64,000 nt of DNA. Origin: Botryotinia globosa. Taxonomy: Eukaryota > Ascomycota > Leotiomycetes > Helotiales > Sclerotiniaceae. The position numbers and the translations under genes were made by a program. A model generated the notes under the pieces. It saw only the letters and a list, made by a program, of their open reading frames with translations, ran no database searches and was not told where the DNA came from. Within the stretch, counting starts at the first letter, position 1. Each line of letters begins with the position of its first letter. The stretch is taken from the NCBI GenBank assembly GCA_014898425.1, contig RCSZ01000004.1, positions 62,001 to 126,000 on the forward strand. Reading direction: 5' to 3'. Below are positions 23,844 to 36,330 of this stretch, one piece after another.

Positions 23844-23992
23844 TTCTTCAAATTCTTCAAATTCTTCAAATTCTTCAAATTCTTCAAATTCTTCAAATTC
23901 TTCAAATTCTTCAAATTCTTCAAATTCTTCAAATTCTTCAAATTCTTCAAATTCTTCAAATTCTTCAAATTCTTCAAATTCTTCAAATTCTC
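23844..23992. repeat. 9-bp tandem repeat (TTCTTCAAA)n
   Basis: About 16 near-perfect copies of a 9-bp unit. The period is a multiple of three, so all frames stay open through it, producing low-complexity translations that I do not take as genes. Confidence 0.95.
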
Positions 23993-25239
23993 CAGGTCAC
24001 TTCGATGTCAACTTTCTTACTTCGGTAAAGAATGCAGTTCTTCCCATTTCTTCAGCATATGAGTCCAGATTTGATTTTGAATACAGGTTTTCTATTTGTT
24101 TGACAAAATGCTCTTTGGTACCTCTTCAAGTCTCACGGAGACTCTAGTCGAATTTCTAGGCTTCGACACATCACAATATGGTTAAACGACACTCCAAAAT
24201 CCGTCGCTGTTCCTCGATAGATAGTATTTCAGCATTCAAGTATGCAGAAAGCTTTTATAATTCACTCCGATACCACGGCTATGGTTTGACTTTCTCCGAG
24301 ATCCATTTGTATGGTAATCGCGATATTTGATTGGGCGATGACTTTTAAATGCATGCAAACTCAAGGATTTCTGCTTGTCAATCTTGCTTCAAAATTCTGC
24401 AGATCGCATATTCTTACCCTGTAAACGGTCAAGGTTGCTCAACATTTTCCGCAAAGCCTACGCCATTTGATCCTTCGAGGCCTTGTGTATGCTGCTGTTG
24501 CCCCTCATCTATTCCTCATTGAGCAGTTGCGAACTCCTCCATAGCACATTGCATGACATCACAAATTAATCTCAAACTACAATTCACAAGAAGGTTTAGC
24601 GGGAAATATCGGAAGAACGATGAGCAGGTGGAAAACTTTACAGAAGATGACCATACCAATATTTCTCATTCTGGTTTATCATTCTTAGGTACCTTCAGAT
24701 TGCATATTTTCGTAAATCCAAGAAGTCTCCAGGCTCTTATATGTTGTTTTTGGCCAGCTGCCGGGGTTCATCGCTCGCATTTTGACAGCTTTCGCTTCGA
24801 CCAAGTTTCGGTCATTTTTTGTATGTTTAAATTATTGAAAAAGGTAGTGCAATAACGGCAGCATTTACCGTCTATTTTCTCAGCTAGTCAGAAAAAGTCG
24901 AGTATGAATTGCTGAAATCTAATACCTGCAAGGTATGAGGTGGTTCTCGTCTATATGAACAATCTCGTGTTGAACTTCGGTATTTAACTCATGACTTTTA
25001 TACTCAGAGAATATTAGCAACTCATGCTGTACTTAGGCTATCATAACGCCTCGATGTTTGGCTCAGTTCTACAACTACTGGACCCATCTCTTCTCCTTCA
25101 GCTCCAAATTCCCCAAAGCTTCACACAAACTTATTCACCGAAGGGACCAGAGCTCTAGAACGCAACGCTTGTCATTTTTTGTCTGACACACTTCTGCCTC
25201 CTCGCATCTGATACTCTTTCATCGAATTTTGTTGACAAC

Positions 25240-25720
25240 ATATTGGAGGTTGACTATTATAATAATAGTGGAAGATCTAGTCAATTTAGGCTTTAGGGAC
25301 GAATCGAATATATATAAGAGAGTTGAATTGAAGTCAATTTATAAAAGCTAGGCTGAGTTGAGATGAAATTGCTTGCTTTTTCTAGGTTTTCTTTGAAGAA
25401 TATCCTAGGTTTATATAATTTATAATAAAATTCTAATATTTTCTATGCTTAGAAATAAGATCGATTTAAACCAAATCTTATGGAATCATTTTATTCAATA
25501 AAAAGAAAGTACAACCAATCAAATTTAATCATTCTTCCATGTGTTTCCATTTGGTTCCATTCCATTCTATTCCATTCTATTCCATTATAAATCAATTTGA
25601 TAAGAGATATGATGAAATAACTATATGATAATATAATATTATAATATGAAATCATATCATACATATATTAGTCATCAATATATCTCTTATGTAGTAAGAT
25701 ATTAATAAGTGATTTAGTAG
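25240..25720. repeat. AT-rich block
   Basis: A long AT-rich stretch with many TpA steps and TATATA/ATAATA runs. This is typical of fungal DNA altered by repeat-induced point mutation, but no element can be read through it. Confidence 0.5.
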
Positions 25721-28131
25721 ACGTATTATGGATTTCAACACAATGGTCAAAGAAGCTTAATAAAAGCTTTATTAGTGTCCACGGGTTGTGCATCAGAAGC
25801 CACCGTCGCATTGGAATTCACCCAATTCTTAACACTAGTCAGCTAGACGGCTTTCTTCCCTATGCCCGCTAACCCCTATCTATGAATTTCATAACATCGC
25901 TTACGGACCCACGACATCTAAAAATGCCACGCAACTGGCACTGATACCTCCGTCTGGACTCGATCAACTCGCAATTCTCGGCTCTCTCATCGCTACAGAA
26001 CCTCTTCGACGAGTCATTTCCCAATATGTACCCCAACTCCTGTGTCTCACTCAGAGACACCATTCTCTCCACGATCTATCCTTTCTCTTCAGGTAGATCA
26101 ACAAGTTCATCTATTCTGCATCAGCGTCCTGGGATAGGCAGGACGTATAGAATGAAGAGGGACGTATAGAATGAAAGAAACGTATAAAGAAAAGTGGCAA
26201 TGCAGATTCAGTCCAGAAATAGAGACAGGATTAGGGATTTATCGACATGGTAAGGGAACGAAGATGGAAAGGTTTAATGAGGATGATGGAAGAAGAACGG
26301 ACTTCTCGCCAGCTTTTGTTTGATATGATGGGACATGATGGGAACTTGTAAGTTTATGGAACTTTGCGATGAATTCAATTGTTTGAACGAGGAATTTCGA
26401 TACGTTACATGCTTTTGTAAGAACTACTTGCTGAATGTCATTGCAATCGGTAATGATGATGATGATGATGATGATTGCGGAGGGAATAAAGCACGATTTT
26501 GGCTGAGGCAGGGAAAGGCAATATTGTCGACTTTCGCACTTGTTCAAGTAACTTCTTGTAACATATCAGACAGATGTCGAATCCTTACTGAAAATTGACT
26601 GAACATTTGTGACCATGTGCAGCAAATATTCAAATCTATAGACAGTAATAAATGAAGTAAACCTACAGCTTCATAGTCTTACCTGCTTCCGTCGAAGAGT
26701 ATTATACCCACCATCGGCCAAAATTAAAGCGAACTCCGACCGTCGCCATAACCAGTGACCACACGTGAAAAAACATCATCGCCCCTGTAACCCACTAGCG
26801 TCAAATTTCAGCAAGTAGACAATCGAATATAAGAAAACGACTTCCTCTCGTTAGATTCCCCCTTCTTCCTTCAATAATCATTTATACGCTTCGCTAAATG
26901 TTCTCGAATTTGATCCGAAGAGTTTATGGTTTTTCTCTGGTTTTTGGATCACTTTTCTAGTGTGAGAGAGAGAGAAGAGAATGAGGATGGAAGAGCATGA
27001 TCCACTACTTTTACAGATGATTGGACCAAGTGGTAGCCAATCAAGAGAATCATGAAGTATCGGCCTTGAGTTCGAGGTTTTGAATAGGAAATTCCTCGGG
27101 TTGGTGAAATGGATGTGGGTAGATGTGCATGATGATTGAGGAAGGGGGTTACAGCAGAATTGAAGGCATTCCGTAGTTCGGACTTCATTTTCTTTTCATT
27201 ACTGGATCCTTGATCGACGAGGATGAGCTGCATTTTCTATTACGAATTTGTATTGATCTGTACATTCGATTAGATTTGTCATTTTCCTGAGTTGATCATA
27301 TCATAGCGTCGGTTTGTTCATCCAGCTCTCTCGTCTTTGGCCATCAGTACATCACTGCGATGTATGTAGATGATCAGTTTCATTCATGATGATGTCGATA
27401 TGTTTCTAACATGGCAATTACTTTCGTCTATTACTCAATACTTGTCTCGTCGTATCTTTATGGTATCAAGTTTGCATTGAGTAACTTTTGATGAGGGTGT
27501 TTATCTTTACCAATCAATATGCGACCAATAGATAAACAATTTAGTGGATCCACAACCTTCTTGGAAACCCCCGCTTAGACAATCTCTTTACCAATAAGGA
27601 TCCAAATTATCAAAAATCTAATCAGGCGGTGATAGCCAACGAAGGCGAGAATATCGAACTGCATGATTGCAGACTTGGCTTGGGAAGATTGTGAGGGGTG
27701 CGCTGCTCCAACGATTGAGGATGTTGGAGATGAAAGGTTTCATACCAGCATGATATGAAGGGGGATTGGAACAGAATTGTTGGAAAAGGGAAGGAATCTA
27801 CCGATTAGATGTTATTTTGGGAAAGATCTGACGACAATTCACCAATGCATATAATATTCAAAGAAGGTTAGATGATAAGACATATCATCTCACCAGCTTT
27901 CGAAACTGTTCATATGGTCAAGTACGGCCAATCCCGATGCCGGCCTAGCTATCAGGGTTGTCATGTATGAAACGTATTTAATCTACGGTCCGCATGATTT
28001 TACTGGATTTTTCAATCTTTTACTCTTTCACTCTTTCAATTTCAATCAACTTTGACTCATAAAATTTCCAAGCTTATCAACATCAATTTTTTCACATCTA
28101 AATATCTACAATACATCGTGAATCTGCAGAA

Positions 28132-29243
28132 ATGGCATCAAATAGCATGAAAACGACAGCACTCCGTACTTTACGTACAAAATTGACATCAGCAACCAAA
28201 CCTACATTCTCACCCATTCTCGCCAAAAATCGTGGTATCACAGGCACGACCAGAAAATCAACCTCTCTTGATTCAACCACTTCCAGTCAGCCCAGGACAC
28301 CTTTCTTACCTCGAGGTATTTATTTTCCGAGTTCTCGACAATTCTGTTATGATTATGGGATGTGGAAATGAAACTAACGGATCTCTTTTTCTGTAGATTT
28401 CAATGGCAGTTTTCCAGTCTCCTTTTCTAAACCCACAACCACATCATCTTTCAACTCCCTCATCAACTCCCTCACCACATCTCTCACCACAACATCCTCG
28501 CCTCATCTTCCGACTCTCACTCACCTCCTTCACTCTTATGATTCCTCCTCTTTATCCGACTGGCAAAAGTATGCCCACGCAAACCCAAATAAACAATACA
28601 CAAGAAACCTAGTAGCAGAAGTGCCAGGAGTATTTAATTTATTAATGCTGGTTTGGACACCGGGGAAGGAAAGTAAAGTACACGATCATGCTGCTAGTCA
28701 TTGTTTGATGAAGATCATGAAGGGGGAGTTGAAAGAGACGAGGTGGGTTACTCCTGAGGGAGGTGCCAGGAAGGCGGAGGAGATGGATATCGAAGGTGTG
28801 AGAGAATATCGGGGGGGAAAGGTGGCATATATGTGTGATGATGTAAGTCGTTCTCTTTTCTTTACCTTTCTCTCCTTTTGCCATATCGATCCATCGCTTG
28901 CTGGACGATGGGATATGATCACGTGGCTAACGAAAGACAACAGCTGGGTCTTCATTCCATCGCCAATCCTAGCGCAACAGAATACGCGATCTCTTTGCAC
29001 TGTAAGTTCATTCTTTCCTCTCTCATGACTTCACATCTCACATCGCCCAATTCTTCTCCTCATCGTTGTCTCTCTTGACTTAACTCCACGTACAATTCAT
29101 GTCTAACGAGAAACACAGTATACACACCACCAAACGCCGCAATGCACGGTTGCCACATCTTCGATCCATTGACGGGTGTCAAAACTCATGTAGCGCCTGG
29201 CGCTTATGATTCTGTCGGTGGTGTTGTTGATCCAAGTGCTTGA
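28132..29243 (+). CDS. cdo1: Cysteine dioxygenase
   Basis: Iron enzyme that oxidises L-cysteine to cysteine sulfinate with O2, the entry to cysteine catabolism and taurine or sulfate formation. Four exons, 28132-28315, 28397-28842, 28944-29001 and 29119-29243, give 270 aa. The iron ligands are visible: H157 and H159 in HDHAASHC and H229 in AISLHLY. C164, in the position of the Cys that forms the Cys-Tyr crosslink, is kept. The Asp of the usual HDHADSHC is Ala here. The N-terminal 60 residues are an extra Arg/Lys/Ser/Thr-rich leader with almost no acids, which may be a mitochondrial presequence or a disordered tail. Introns 2 and 3 (101 and 117 nt) are longer than average for this window. Confidence 0.93.
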
Positions 29244-30693
29244 GCTAAGCTCTTGAGAAAAGGAATGGGAGCTATGATATGGTAGCACTGCGGAATTGAG
29301 GAGATGAGGGAGATGAGAGATACCCTTTTGACGAATTTTCTTGTATATCTTAATTTTTTTTATCCCGGGTCGGGAGTTTGGGGTTATGCGGTTCTGATTC
29401 TTTGGTCGCGAATGAATAGCCTAGCGTGATTTGGAAGTCTCGAAGAAGACATTTGGATGGTGGTATTGCAATGGCATGCACAAACAGCACAAGGTTCTAG
29501 TTTACTTTACTCTACCTGATTTCAACAAGTTGAAGCTTCTATTGCATTGTGTGTTGGTTTATATTTTCATTGTCTCAAAAACACTTTGACCTCAATCTAT
29601 ACTCGCCGCCCATGTATATCACCGCCCATTTATTTCTTCAAACCTGCCAGCTTTCTATGGCAATATTCAATTCTCGATTTTCTACACTTTCGCAGGAAAG
29701 ATGTCGACGTGAATAGTTCCATCACTCCGACCAATTCCAACTTAGGGTATTGCATTGACTCGCAATTTATGAAACAGGTTCACGAATGCCTCGATAGAAA
29801 ACTTACAGGCGTCTTGATCGGCAGTGTCTGTTTAGAGATTACACTGGTGGTCTGTTTCTCCAAGAGTGTGAGATGGTGGCCTTTAATACTTGCGTAGAAA
29901 GTTTCTTCTTCACGGAAATATTATCTTCTCCATCACCATTGCATCTCAAGTGCTATGGTTATGCAACTATCCTCTTCAGTGACTTTGAATACTTTTGGTT
30001 TCCTTCATGATGCATGTTGTATCTCTTGATGTCTCACAGGAATGAGTAATTACTCCAAAGTTGAACATCTCCTGGGGGCCTACTATTTAATGCATTTTAA
30101 AAGGGTTGAATTCTTACGCCTTCACACTCTGGCTGCGCCGTTGGAGTTCTCGAGATTATGAATTCGGGGCAGAGGATCACGGGATCTCACAATTTTTGTT
30201 CACCATTTCTTTCGTCAAGGGGTGGTGATGGTGTCAATCAAAGCGGTCACTCGGTCATTCCCGCATTAACCCTTCGTCCTCGTTATCGAACCACGTTGTA
30301 GGGACTAATTTGATGACCTTGATCAAAACTTATTTCTCACATTTTGGATGGCCATCTCGCATTCAGCGTATGAGTCGGTGATCTTGAAATGAATCAGACA
30401 ATAAGGACACTCTCTGTTCTTGTCTCCGGATGACTATCTACATGTCTAGGCTCGGTTGTACAAATTCTGACGGATTTATTCTCGGGGGACCAGTGCCCTC
30501 GAGGCACATCAACATAATCAATTCATGGAAACGGAGTCCGGATAAGATCGTTGTGTAATAGAATGTATAATTAAAATCGCCAAATTGGGATCTGGAATAC
30601 AACTCTAACCATAGCCCGAGCCCACCAAGCACCAACGCTTCAATTGCTAAAATACAATAATCTTATCCTCGTGGTATCATCATTATCGACTCA
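29244..30693. other. Intergenic, convergent 3' ends
   Basis: About 1.45 kb between convergent genes. An open frame at 29547-29897 (116 codons) has no family likeness and is not counted as a gene. Confidence 0.5.
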
Positions 30694-32381
30694 TCATGGG
30701 TTTGGTCGTTGGTCAACGACTTGGAATTCTAGCCCTTCTGCCTCAAAGACATGACCTGGTCGCAATGCATCTGTGTAAATATTCCTTTCCTCGTGAGGAT
30801 GGAAAAGCCCCGTTTGTTTACAATTTAGAACGGCGGGCATTCCTGGGGGGTCAGTCAAACGAAAGACTCCCCATCTATTCGCTAGTTAGTGGCCACACCT
30901 TCTGATGTCAAACAGATAAGCTATTACTTACGAAGGATTTCTACTGGGAGCGCAAACAATTGCGATACTCTCAGGCATCATGATTTGATATCCACAATGT
31001 GTATGCAGATCTCGACTACTCATGAAACAGCTTTGAGTTGGATGAGTGTGTATCCAGCCCAAGACCATCAGATCCTCAGATGCGCAGTAGTCGAAAAATG
31101 CACCTTCATTGGTCGTTTCACATGTATCGCTAGTACTGGTCTGTTCCGGGATAACAAGTCGAGATATGAAAAGGGCATTTGATATCAAAGTCCCGCATAA
31201 CATCCCACAAGTTTCGAGATTCGCCCGTGTATTTGCGGCTGCACAGGCCAGAAATTGTTGTCGCAACGTAGGCGGTAGAAAGACAGTTCGAAGAGGTTTG
31301 CCGTTTTCGAGATATGCCGAAGGTCGAAAAGTGAATTTTGGGTCTTGACCAACGACGTCTGATGATGAAGTCTCGTGAGTGTCTGATGATTGTTTTTCGG
31401 GTCTTGGTGGTGGTGTATCGAAATGCGGTGTCTCGTATTCTTCCTTGGGCGGCTTTGGAGGAAGATGTCCGGGGGCTGAGAATGGTCCCGAGTCACTAAT
31501 GAGTGGTTGGGACTTGGAGATAGATGGATAGCGGTATGCGCTACTACCATTCCTAGTCTTGGTTTGGACATATCGTGTAGGCCTTGCAGATTTCTTCATC
31601 GTCCCATCTGGCGAAATATCCTGGGAGACATCTAGCCTCCTCCTTGAAGCTTCCATGTTTCGGCGTATAACATCCTCGTCATCATTACGACCAGATTTAG
31701 ACAATGCTGACTCCCAGTCATCCCATAGCCCTGCAGTCCGTCTTTCTTGCTCCTCTTCCTCACTAACACCCGCTTGTCTTGTACCACGTCGCGCAGCATC
31801 TCTTCTTCTAAACTCCTTATGCGCCAACTTTACGGCCAGGTCGCTATTCTCCGCGGCGCCTAATGTAGTTGTGTTTCCAGCTATCGCAGGATCAGAAGCC
31901 GCCAAGTCTGCCCGAGACGATGGTCGTGATGTATCATGTTCTCGCGCTGCATGAATTTCTTTCCTTCTTTCCAAAGCCTTCTGCCATTTATCGTAGCGCG
32001 CATTTATCCTAGGCTTTAGTCTCTCTAATCCGTCCAAAACATCGGGGAGGGTTTTTTGTGCATCTCTGAGAGCACTTCTAGTGTCCGGAGCTTTTGCAGA
32101 TGGATGGCTGGGCAAGTTTTCTGCAACTAGGGCAGCATATCGCATGAATAAAAGGTATGCTTGTTGATCGTTGTCCTCTGCTTGATAAATATAAGCCTAC
32201 CAAGTCAGCATTCCATATCACTCAGGTAATTGAGCATTCTATCTACCTCTCTTAGAAGTGTATCGGCTGTTCTCAACCAATATTTCAATGCGATATTAGG
32301 ATTAAATTCAAAGTCTGAGGCCTTTGCAGAGATTTCTTTGATGCTCATGGGCTTCGAGAACTGTAGAGTTGACCCCGCCAT
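30694..32381 (-). CDS. sst2: AMSH/Sst2-type JAMM deubiquitinase
   Basis: Zinc metalloprotease that trims K63-linked ubiquitin chains from cargo on endosomes, working with ESCRT. Three exons, 32381-32247, 32196-30932 and 30874-30694, give 526 aa. The N-terminus (about 8-115) fits the USP8-dimerisation/MIT-like domain. A long charged, Pro-rich linker follows. The MPN+/JAMM domain covers about 345-520: the motif HTHPTQSCFMSSRD supplies H428, H430 and D441, and an upstream Glu is available. AMSH-type features near the end are VFRLTDPPG and a Cys-containing loop before LFHPH. The start at MAGST was chosen over an upstream in-frame ATG (32435) because the extra residues are not conserved-looking. 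Intron 1 has a weak donor (GTAGAT). Confidence 0.92.
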
Positions 32382-33042
32382 GATTTGTGAATTGTGCCTA
32401 TGAATGAAACGAAAGAACGAACGCCTTGGACACAAGGGAGTTGAATAGAGATAACGTTAAGCAAAGGGGAATGTGTTCAACTAAATCATGGGTATTTGTA
32501 AATAAGTAAATTGCATGAGGAATAATACAATAAATAGGTTCTCATTTATTTCGGTTGCCTTGTCAGATGTGTTGTTACGTTTGTCTTGTAAAATGATGGA
32601 TTTCGTGGATTTCGTGGATTTCGTGGATTTCGGCGTCACTCTTTGTCAAAGGGTTGGTGGGTATGTTAGATCTCAAGGTACCCAAAAAAAAAAAAATGTA
32701 CGGTAATTCTGATGGGTGTGAGAGGCTGTTTCAAAAGAAAGTTACAGCCTTGCAGATGACAGCCACCTCTAGAGCCACACGCCAGCTACGCTAATACGAT
32801 ATCAACCAATAATATTGATAGATCATTTCTGATAGCCTCATAGGTCTCTTCAGCCTCACCTAGTTTCTCTTGAAACTTTTTTGTTGCCTCATCTAATAAA
32901 TTCGCCATGTCTACAATCTCCATGTAAAGACTAAATACTCCAGGATCATATATGAACATTTTATAATTCAACGGCATCCTGAGTTACAAGCTTTTCAACG
33001 TCTATTATCCTCAATTTTCCATCAAACTAACCAAAGGCATTG
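32382..33042. other. Divergent intergenic region
   Basis: Between the AMSH-type and Mtf1-type genes. Contains a small 9-bp repeat (GTGGATTTC, about four copies, 32596-32631), an A13 run near 32684-32696 and a doubtful 63-codon frame. Confidence 0.5.
32786..32977 (-). CDS. Doubtful small ORF
   Basis: 63 codons starting 65 bp from the divergent Mtf1-type start. The predicted peptide has an amphipathic Glu/Lys-rich helix (residues 27-50). No family is recognised and the frame could be chance; it would share a very short promoter with the next gene. Confidence 0.22.
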   Translation of the reverse strand: MPLNYKMFIYDPGVFSLYMEIVDMANLLDEATKKFQEKLGEAEETYEAIRNDLSILLVDIVLA

Positions 33043-35610
33043 ATGTTGCGGGCATTTCCACGTTTGGGTAGGACCAATCTACTTAAATATCCGTCCATTT
33101 TACAACATGCGCGGCTTCGCGAAATTCATTGTTCGCCATGTTATAATCTACCTGGAGTTTCTAAGTCCTCAGAACTCATAACGCCTACCGATATGGATCT
33201 CCCAGTCAAGCGAACCCGCCGGAAGGCTGTGACCTCCGAGAACATCACAGCAGAAGATGCTTTGGCAGTGGGACAAGTGAAGCGTAGACCTAGGAAATCC
33301 GCGGATGGTGAAAAGGTTGATGGCAAAGATGATTCAACAGTTGAGCCAGTGAAGCGCAAAAGAGGCCGGCCCAAAAAAGTGGAAGAGGTGGAGGTGAAAT
33401 CAGAACTGGAACAAGTTCCCGAAGCGAAACCTGTACCAGAATTGGAAGCAGAACAAGAACCAGAAGTGGTAAGGAACAGAATGACCCGAGATAGAAATGA
33501 GAAATCTCTGACCGACGCCTAGGAAGAAGAGCCTATAGTAAATGAAGTAGACGAAAGCGAGTTCATAAAGATTCCCATGGACCTGAGAAAATACCTGAGA
33601 GATGCTCACATGAAAGGTTCAACCATGGGGGATAGAACACGTTCGAATATCATGAACGGAGCACTGTGTGGTAAGAACTAGTCCTTTTTCGCTACGAAAT
33701 TATCGTTTAGTAACCTGGTCCAGATGATATCTTGGATCGTCTGAAACCATCGCTTTTGAAGCATGTTGGCTGCGACGTCATCGATATAAATCCAGGCATT
33801 GGCTTATGGTCGTCTAAAATCCATAAAATTCTTAAACCTCGAACACACCTCCTTATGGAACCTGATGCCAAGAAGTATAATCCTTTTATCCAACCTCTTC
33901 TTGACGCAAAAGATTCTACTTATCAACACATACCAAAATCTGGAACGGTCTGGGAACATCTTGGCCAAGTTACTACTCCGGAATTCTTGCCCCATCAGGT
34001 AAAACTTTCGCGAGATGATCCAAAGATCAACGAACCAAATAATACCCTTCTTGTGATTGCGAATCTTGCCCACTACCCCAGGAAGAGGTACCGCGGTTTT
34101 GAGTCCATGTCACAACTAGTCCTGTATCAACTTCTTTCCGCAGCAAGATCGCATGCCTTGTTCCATCAATATGGTCTCATACGAATGCTTGTATGGATAC
34201 CGGATGTAGAAAAAACGTCATGGCTGGTACGTCATGTCGCCCAGATGCGCAAAAATGCCGTGGAAGCCCAAATAACCACAGAATATATTCAAGAGATTGC
34301 AAGTTCAACTGTTGACAACCACCGATTTGTAAGAGACGCCGAGGTTGCATTAGCGAATTCGATAGATGTTGTCAGAAAGATGGATAAAATGGGCATAACG
34401 ACACCCAAACATAGGCAAGGTCCAATGGAATTTAAAGCCAGGCAATCACTTGCTACAGGTGGGCACAAAGTAGAAAGCGAAGACTTCAATCGCTTCAAGA
34501 GAGGCTGGTTCGATGAATTTGGAGATCTCCAGAAGCGATTGGATGAAGGGAAATTAATCAAATTTAAAGTGTCAGAAGGTGAGAAGGTCAAAGACGTTGA
34601 AAAGGACAAACGAAAGAAGACGAAAAGACACTACACCGAAGAATTTTCACGTTATGTCTTCCTTAAAGCGAAGAAAAAAGTGATCAACCAACATGGAACG
34701 CTGACGCAGGATCTCATCAATGACTACAACAACATCAATCAGCTTCACAGTAAAATCTTGGATGCAGATTCGAAGTCCGAGGACACAGAGAGTTTAAGAA
34801 ACGATTTGGACACAATAATCAAGACGTATGAAGACAAGATTGCCCAACTGCCTCTTGCTGCCCAAAAGATCTACGGTGTCAGACTTGACGGTGCGCGCAT
34901 TGGTACAGAATTCGAGAAGAGACCGATGGAACCTCTCAAAGTATATTCAAAAGAATTCAGACCTGGTTCTGAGTTGTGTCTCTTGGATATTCAGCCCCAA
35001 GCTCTCTGGCCTATTCTTCGTCAAAATTATCCCGAAAACTATGATGTCTTCGAATACATAATTGGTAATATGTACGCACATCCAATTGACACAGTCTATG
35101 AGTCTTTGGAAGGATTATGGCCCGGTGCCCTAGAGCACATAGCCGGCGAATGTCCTTCGTTAACAGATCCCTCGAAAGGGGGAGCATTTGACTTGAAGCA
35201 TTTGTCTGTAAGATCCCTGACAACGGAAATGTTAAAGGAGATTATGGAGGCATGGATGAAGTGGCCATTCCGCCCTAGTCGATTCGAATTAATGACTAAG
35301 AGTGGTAGTATGGTACATGATCCAGACAGTCCAGATGAGGATCTTCTCGATGGCCCGTGAGTATAGTGCTATTTGGAATTCAAAAAATATTACAAGATAT
35401 CCATAGGGCTATTTCGTTGTGTCTGTTGCATTGAATTTGATTGTTGCTAAATACCTTGTCTTAAATGCAAACAATGTGATGAATATCATCAGGACACACA
35501 TGCAAAGAGCTGATGGATTTGAGATTGGGAACATCAGGGAGATCCAGTTTGAAAATTCGAAATCATACGTCCCTCCTACTGATAGCGATACACGATTTTC
35601 TTACAAATGA
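33043..35610 (+). CDS. mtf1: Mitochondrial transcription factor Mtf1-type protein
   Basis: Four exons, 33043-33468, 33523-33670, 33724-35356 and 35493-35610, give 774 aa. The N-terminal 35 residues are Arg/Leu-rich without acids, a good mitochondrial presequence. Next comes a basic/acidic low-complexity arm with an AT-hook-like KRKRGRPKK (about 104-112). From about residue 190 the protein has a methyltransferase-like fold with DVIDINPGIG (209-218) in the SAM-motif position, as in Mtf1/TFB2M and rRNA adenine dimethylases. The likely role is mitochondrial promoter recognition with the phage-type RNA polymerase. The last exon is less certain: it needs a 136-nt intron with a GTGAGT donor. Without it the protein ends at 35360 (736 aa). 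Confidence 0.8.
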
Positions 35611-36330
35611 TTGAAGTGAAGAACGACCAAAGAACCCGTGCTATCCAGTGATCGCACGAACACTCATGTGGAGGACCGATAGTGCTTGTATAATCAGATG
35701 TTTCATATGTCTATCACTTCCCCTCAGCCTATGCATCGCACAGTTGGTAGTCGTCGACTTGACCTAGCCTATTTTCATGACTTCAATTCGTGTCTACGAC
35801 CGCAATTTGAAAGGAATGTTCCAAGATTTTCTCTGCTTCGATTGGTAAACCATGACTTTGAAAAGAGCTGCAGTGATCAACGACACAGATAAAACTTTCT
35901 TCGTGAAAAATTGTTTAACAGTGACCAGTTTCCAGATCACATCATTATATGATATTCTCTTCCTTTACCTGCCCATAGATTACCTTGTGAAGAGTAAATG
36001 GCCCAAGAAACAAGAGATGATTGAAAGTCCAAAAGTCACCCCCCGCCATAACATTCACAAATGTCACCGAAAATATCAACAACCAAAAGGCAGATGAAAG
36101 AGTTACTTCTTATGCGCGAGTAGAAGAGTCTGTTCAAAGGTGACCAGTGAAATTTGACAAAGCTGTCGCAACCATGTGATTTTGTTCGGTTGCATCACGC
36201 CACAAATCAGCTGGTATGTGGAATACAACCGGAATCGACTGAGATGGTATGACAATGCGGGGAATCGTATACTTATATAATTACAGTCATTTAGTTTAAC
36301 TCGAAAAATGTTATCTTCTTCATATTCGCA
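35611..36330. other. Intergenic
   Basis: No gene seen. A TATATAAT motif at about 36274 lies 55-60 bp before the next start and may be a TATA box. Confidence 0.5.

Larger units (their letters stand above)
21665..28131. other. Gene-poor region with repeats
   Basis: About 6.5 kb without a convincing intact gene. It holds a possible coding relic (22881-23067), a 9-bp satellite (23844-23992), an AT-rich stretch (25240-25720), ATTCC-type pentamer repeats near 25555-25590, a duplicated GGGACGTATAGAATGAA-type motif near 26140-26175, and an ATG trinucleotide run near 26452-26476. Scattered short open frames (for example 26949-27233 minus, 94 aa) have no recognised family. No transposase or reverse transcriptase could be read. 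Confidence 0.6.

Noticed and set aside
23793..24062. Frames of about 60-90 codons through the TTCTTCAAA repeat
   Set aside because: They exist only because the repeat period is a multiple of three; the translation is a simple repeat.
25869..26072. 67-codon minus-strand frame beside the AT-rich stretch, suspected transposon piece
   Set aside because: I could not read any transposase, integrase or reverse-transcriptase motif, nor terminal repeats.
26949..27233. 94-codon frame on the minus strand in the gene-poor block
   Set aside because: No family likeness, low-complexity ends and no promoter or splice support.
29547..29897. 116-codon plus-strand frame
   Set aside because: No recognised motif and lies in a 3' intergenic space between convergent genes.
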